Below are positions 20,867 through 20,875 of a DNA stretch of 20,875 bases, in pieces. The notes beneath the pieces are model-generated. The model made no database searches. It was not told the origin of the DNA and saw nothing but the letters and a program-made list of their open reading frames with translations. Origin of the DNA: Myxococcales bacterium (GTDB taxonomy: Bacteria; Myxococcota; Bradymonadia; UBA7976; UBA1532). A program made the position numbers and the translations under genes. The stretch spans positions 1-20,875 of the forward strand of contig JACKDM010000070.1 of assembly GCA_020633515.1 (NCBI GenBank), written 5' to 3'. Numbering within the stretch: the first letter of the stretch is position 1; each line of letters opens with the position of its first letter.

Positions 20867-20875
20867 CGGCTCCCG

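Overview
The window is very G+C-rich DNA (by eye about 70-75%, not computed) and almost entirely coding. Codon use with near-exclusive G/C third positions, GTG/TTG starts, Ala/Pro-rich linkers, many TPR proteins and an accessory Hsp70 with a dedicated J-domain partner together suggest a Myxococcota-like (former Deltaproteobacteria) chromosome. This placement is inference; no rRNA or marker gene is present. I see no transposase, integrase, tRNA, rRNA or CRISPR array, and no stretch over 300 bases without a gene.

Left block (1-8234, minus strand). From a divergent promoter near 8204-8234, five co-directional genes run leftward: a winged-helix/J-domain/TPR protein, a DnaK-type Hsp70, a TPR protein with a long Ala/Pro linker, argininosuccinate synthase (argG), and an exported parallel beta-helix protein cut by the left edge. 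Gaps are 14, -1, 52 and 45 nt, so the set may be one transcript. The first three form a chaperone module: the J-domain protein and the TPR protein carry the same small winged-helix-like domain, one at its N-terminus and the other at its C-terminus.

Middle (8235-10892, plus strand). A recognisable sigma70-like promoter precedes a single large membrane protein that combines a signal peptide, a discoidin-like domain and a multi-pass region resembling GT-C glycosyltransferases.

Right block (10913-18919, plus strand). A complete oligopeptide ABC importer operon follows: two tandem paralogous substrate-binding lipoproteins (oppA-like), permeases oppB and oppC, and ATPases oppD and oppF. The permease and ATPase genes are spaced -8, +2 and -8 nt. 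The standout feature is OppC, which carries about 150 extra residues with four EF-hand calcium loops in the segment expected to be periplasmic, suggesting calcium control or stabilisation of a peptide importer. The end of oppD contains a strong palindrome just before oppF.

Right edge (18926-20866, minus strand). A convergent gene for an exported TPR/coiled-coil protein ends 6 nt from oppF.
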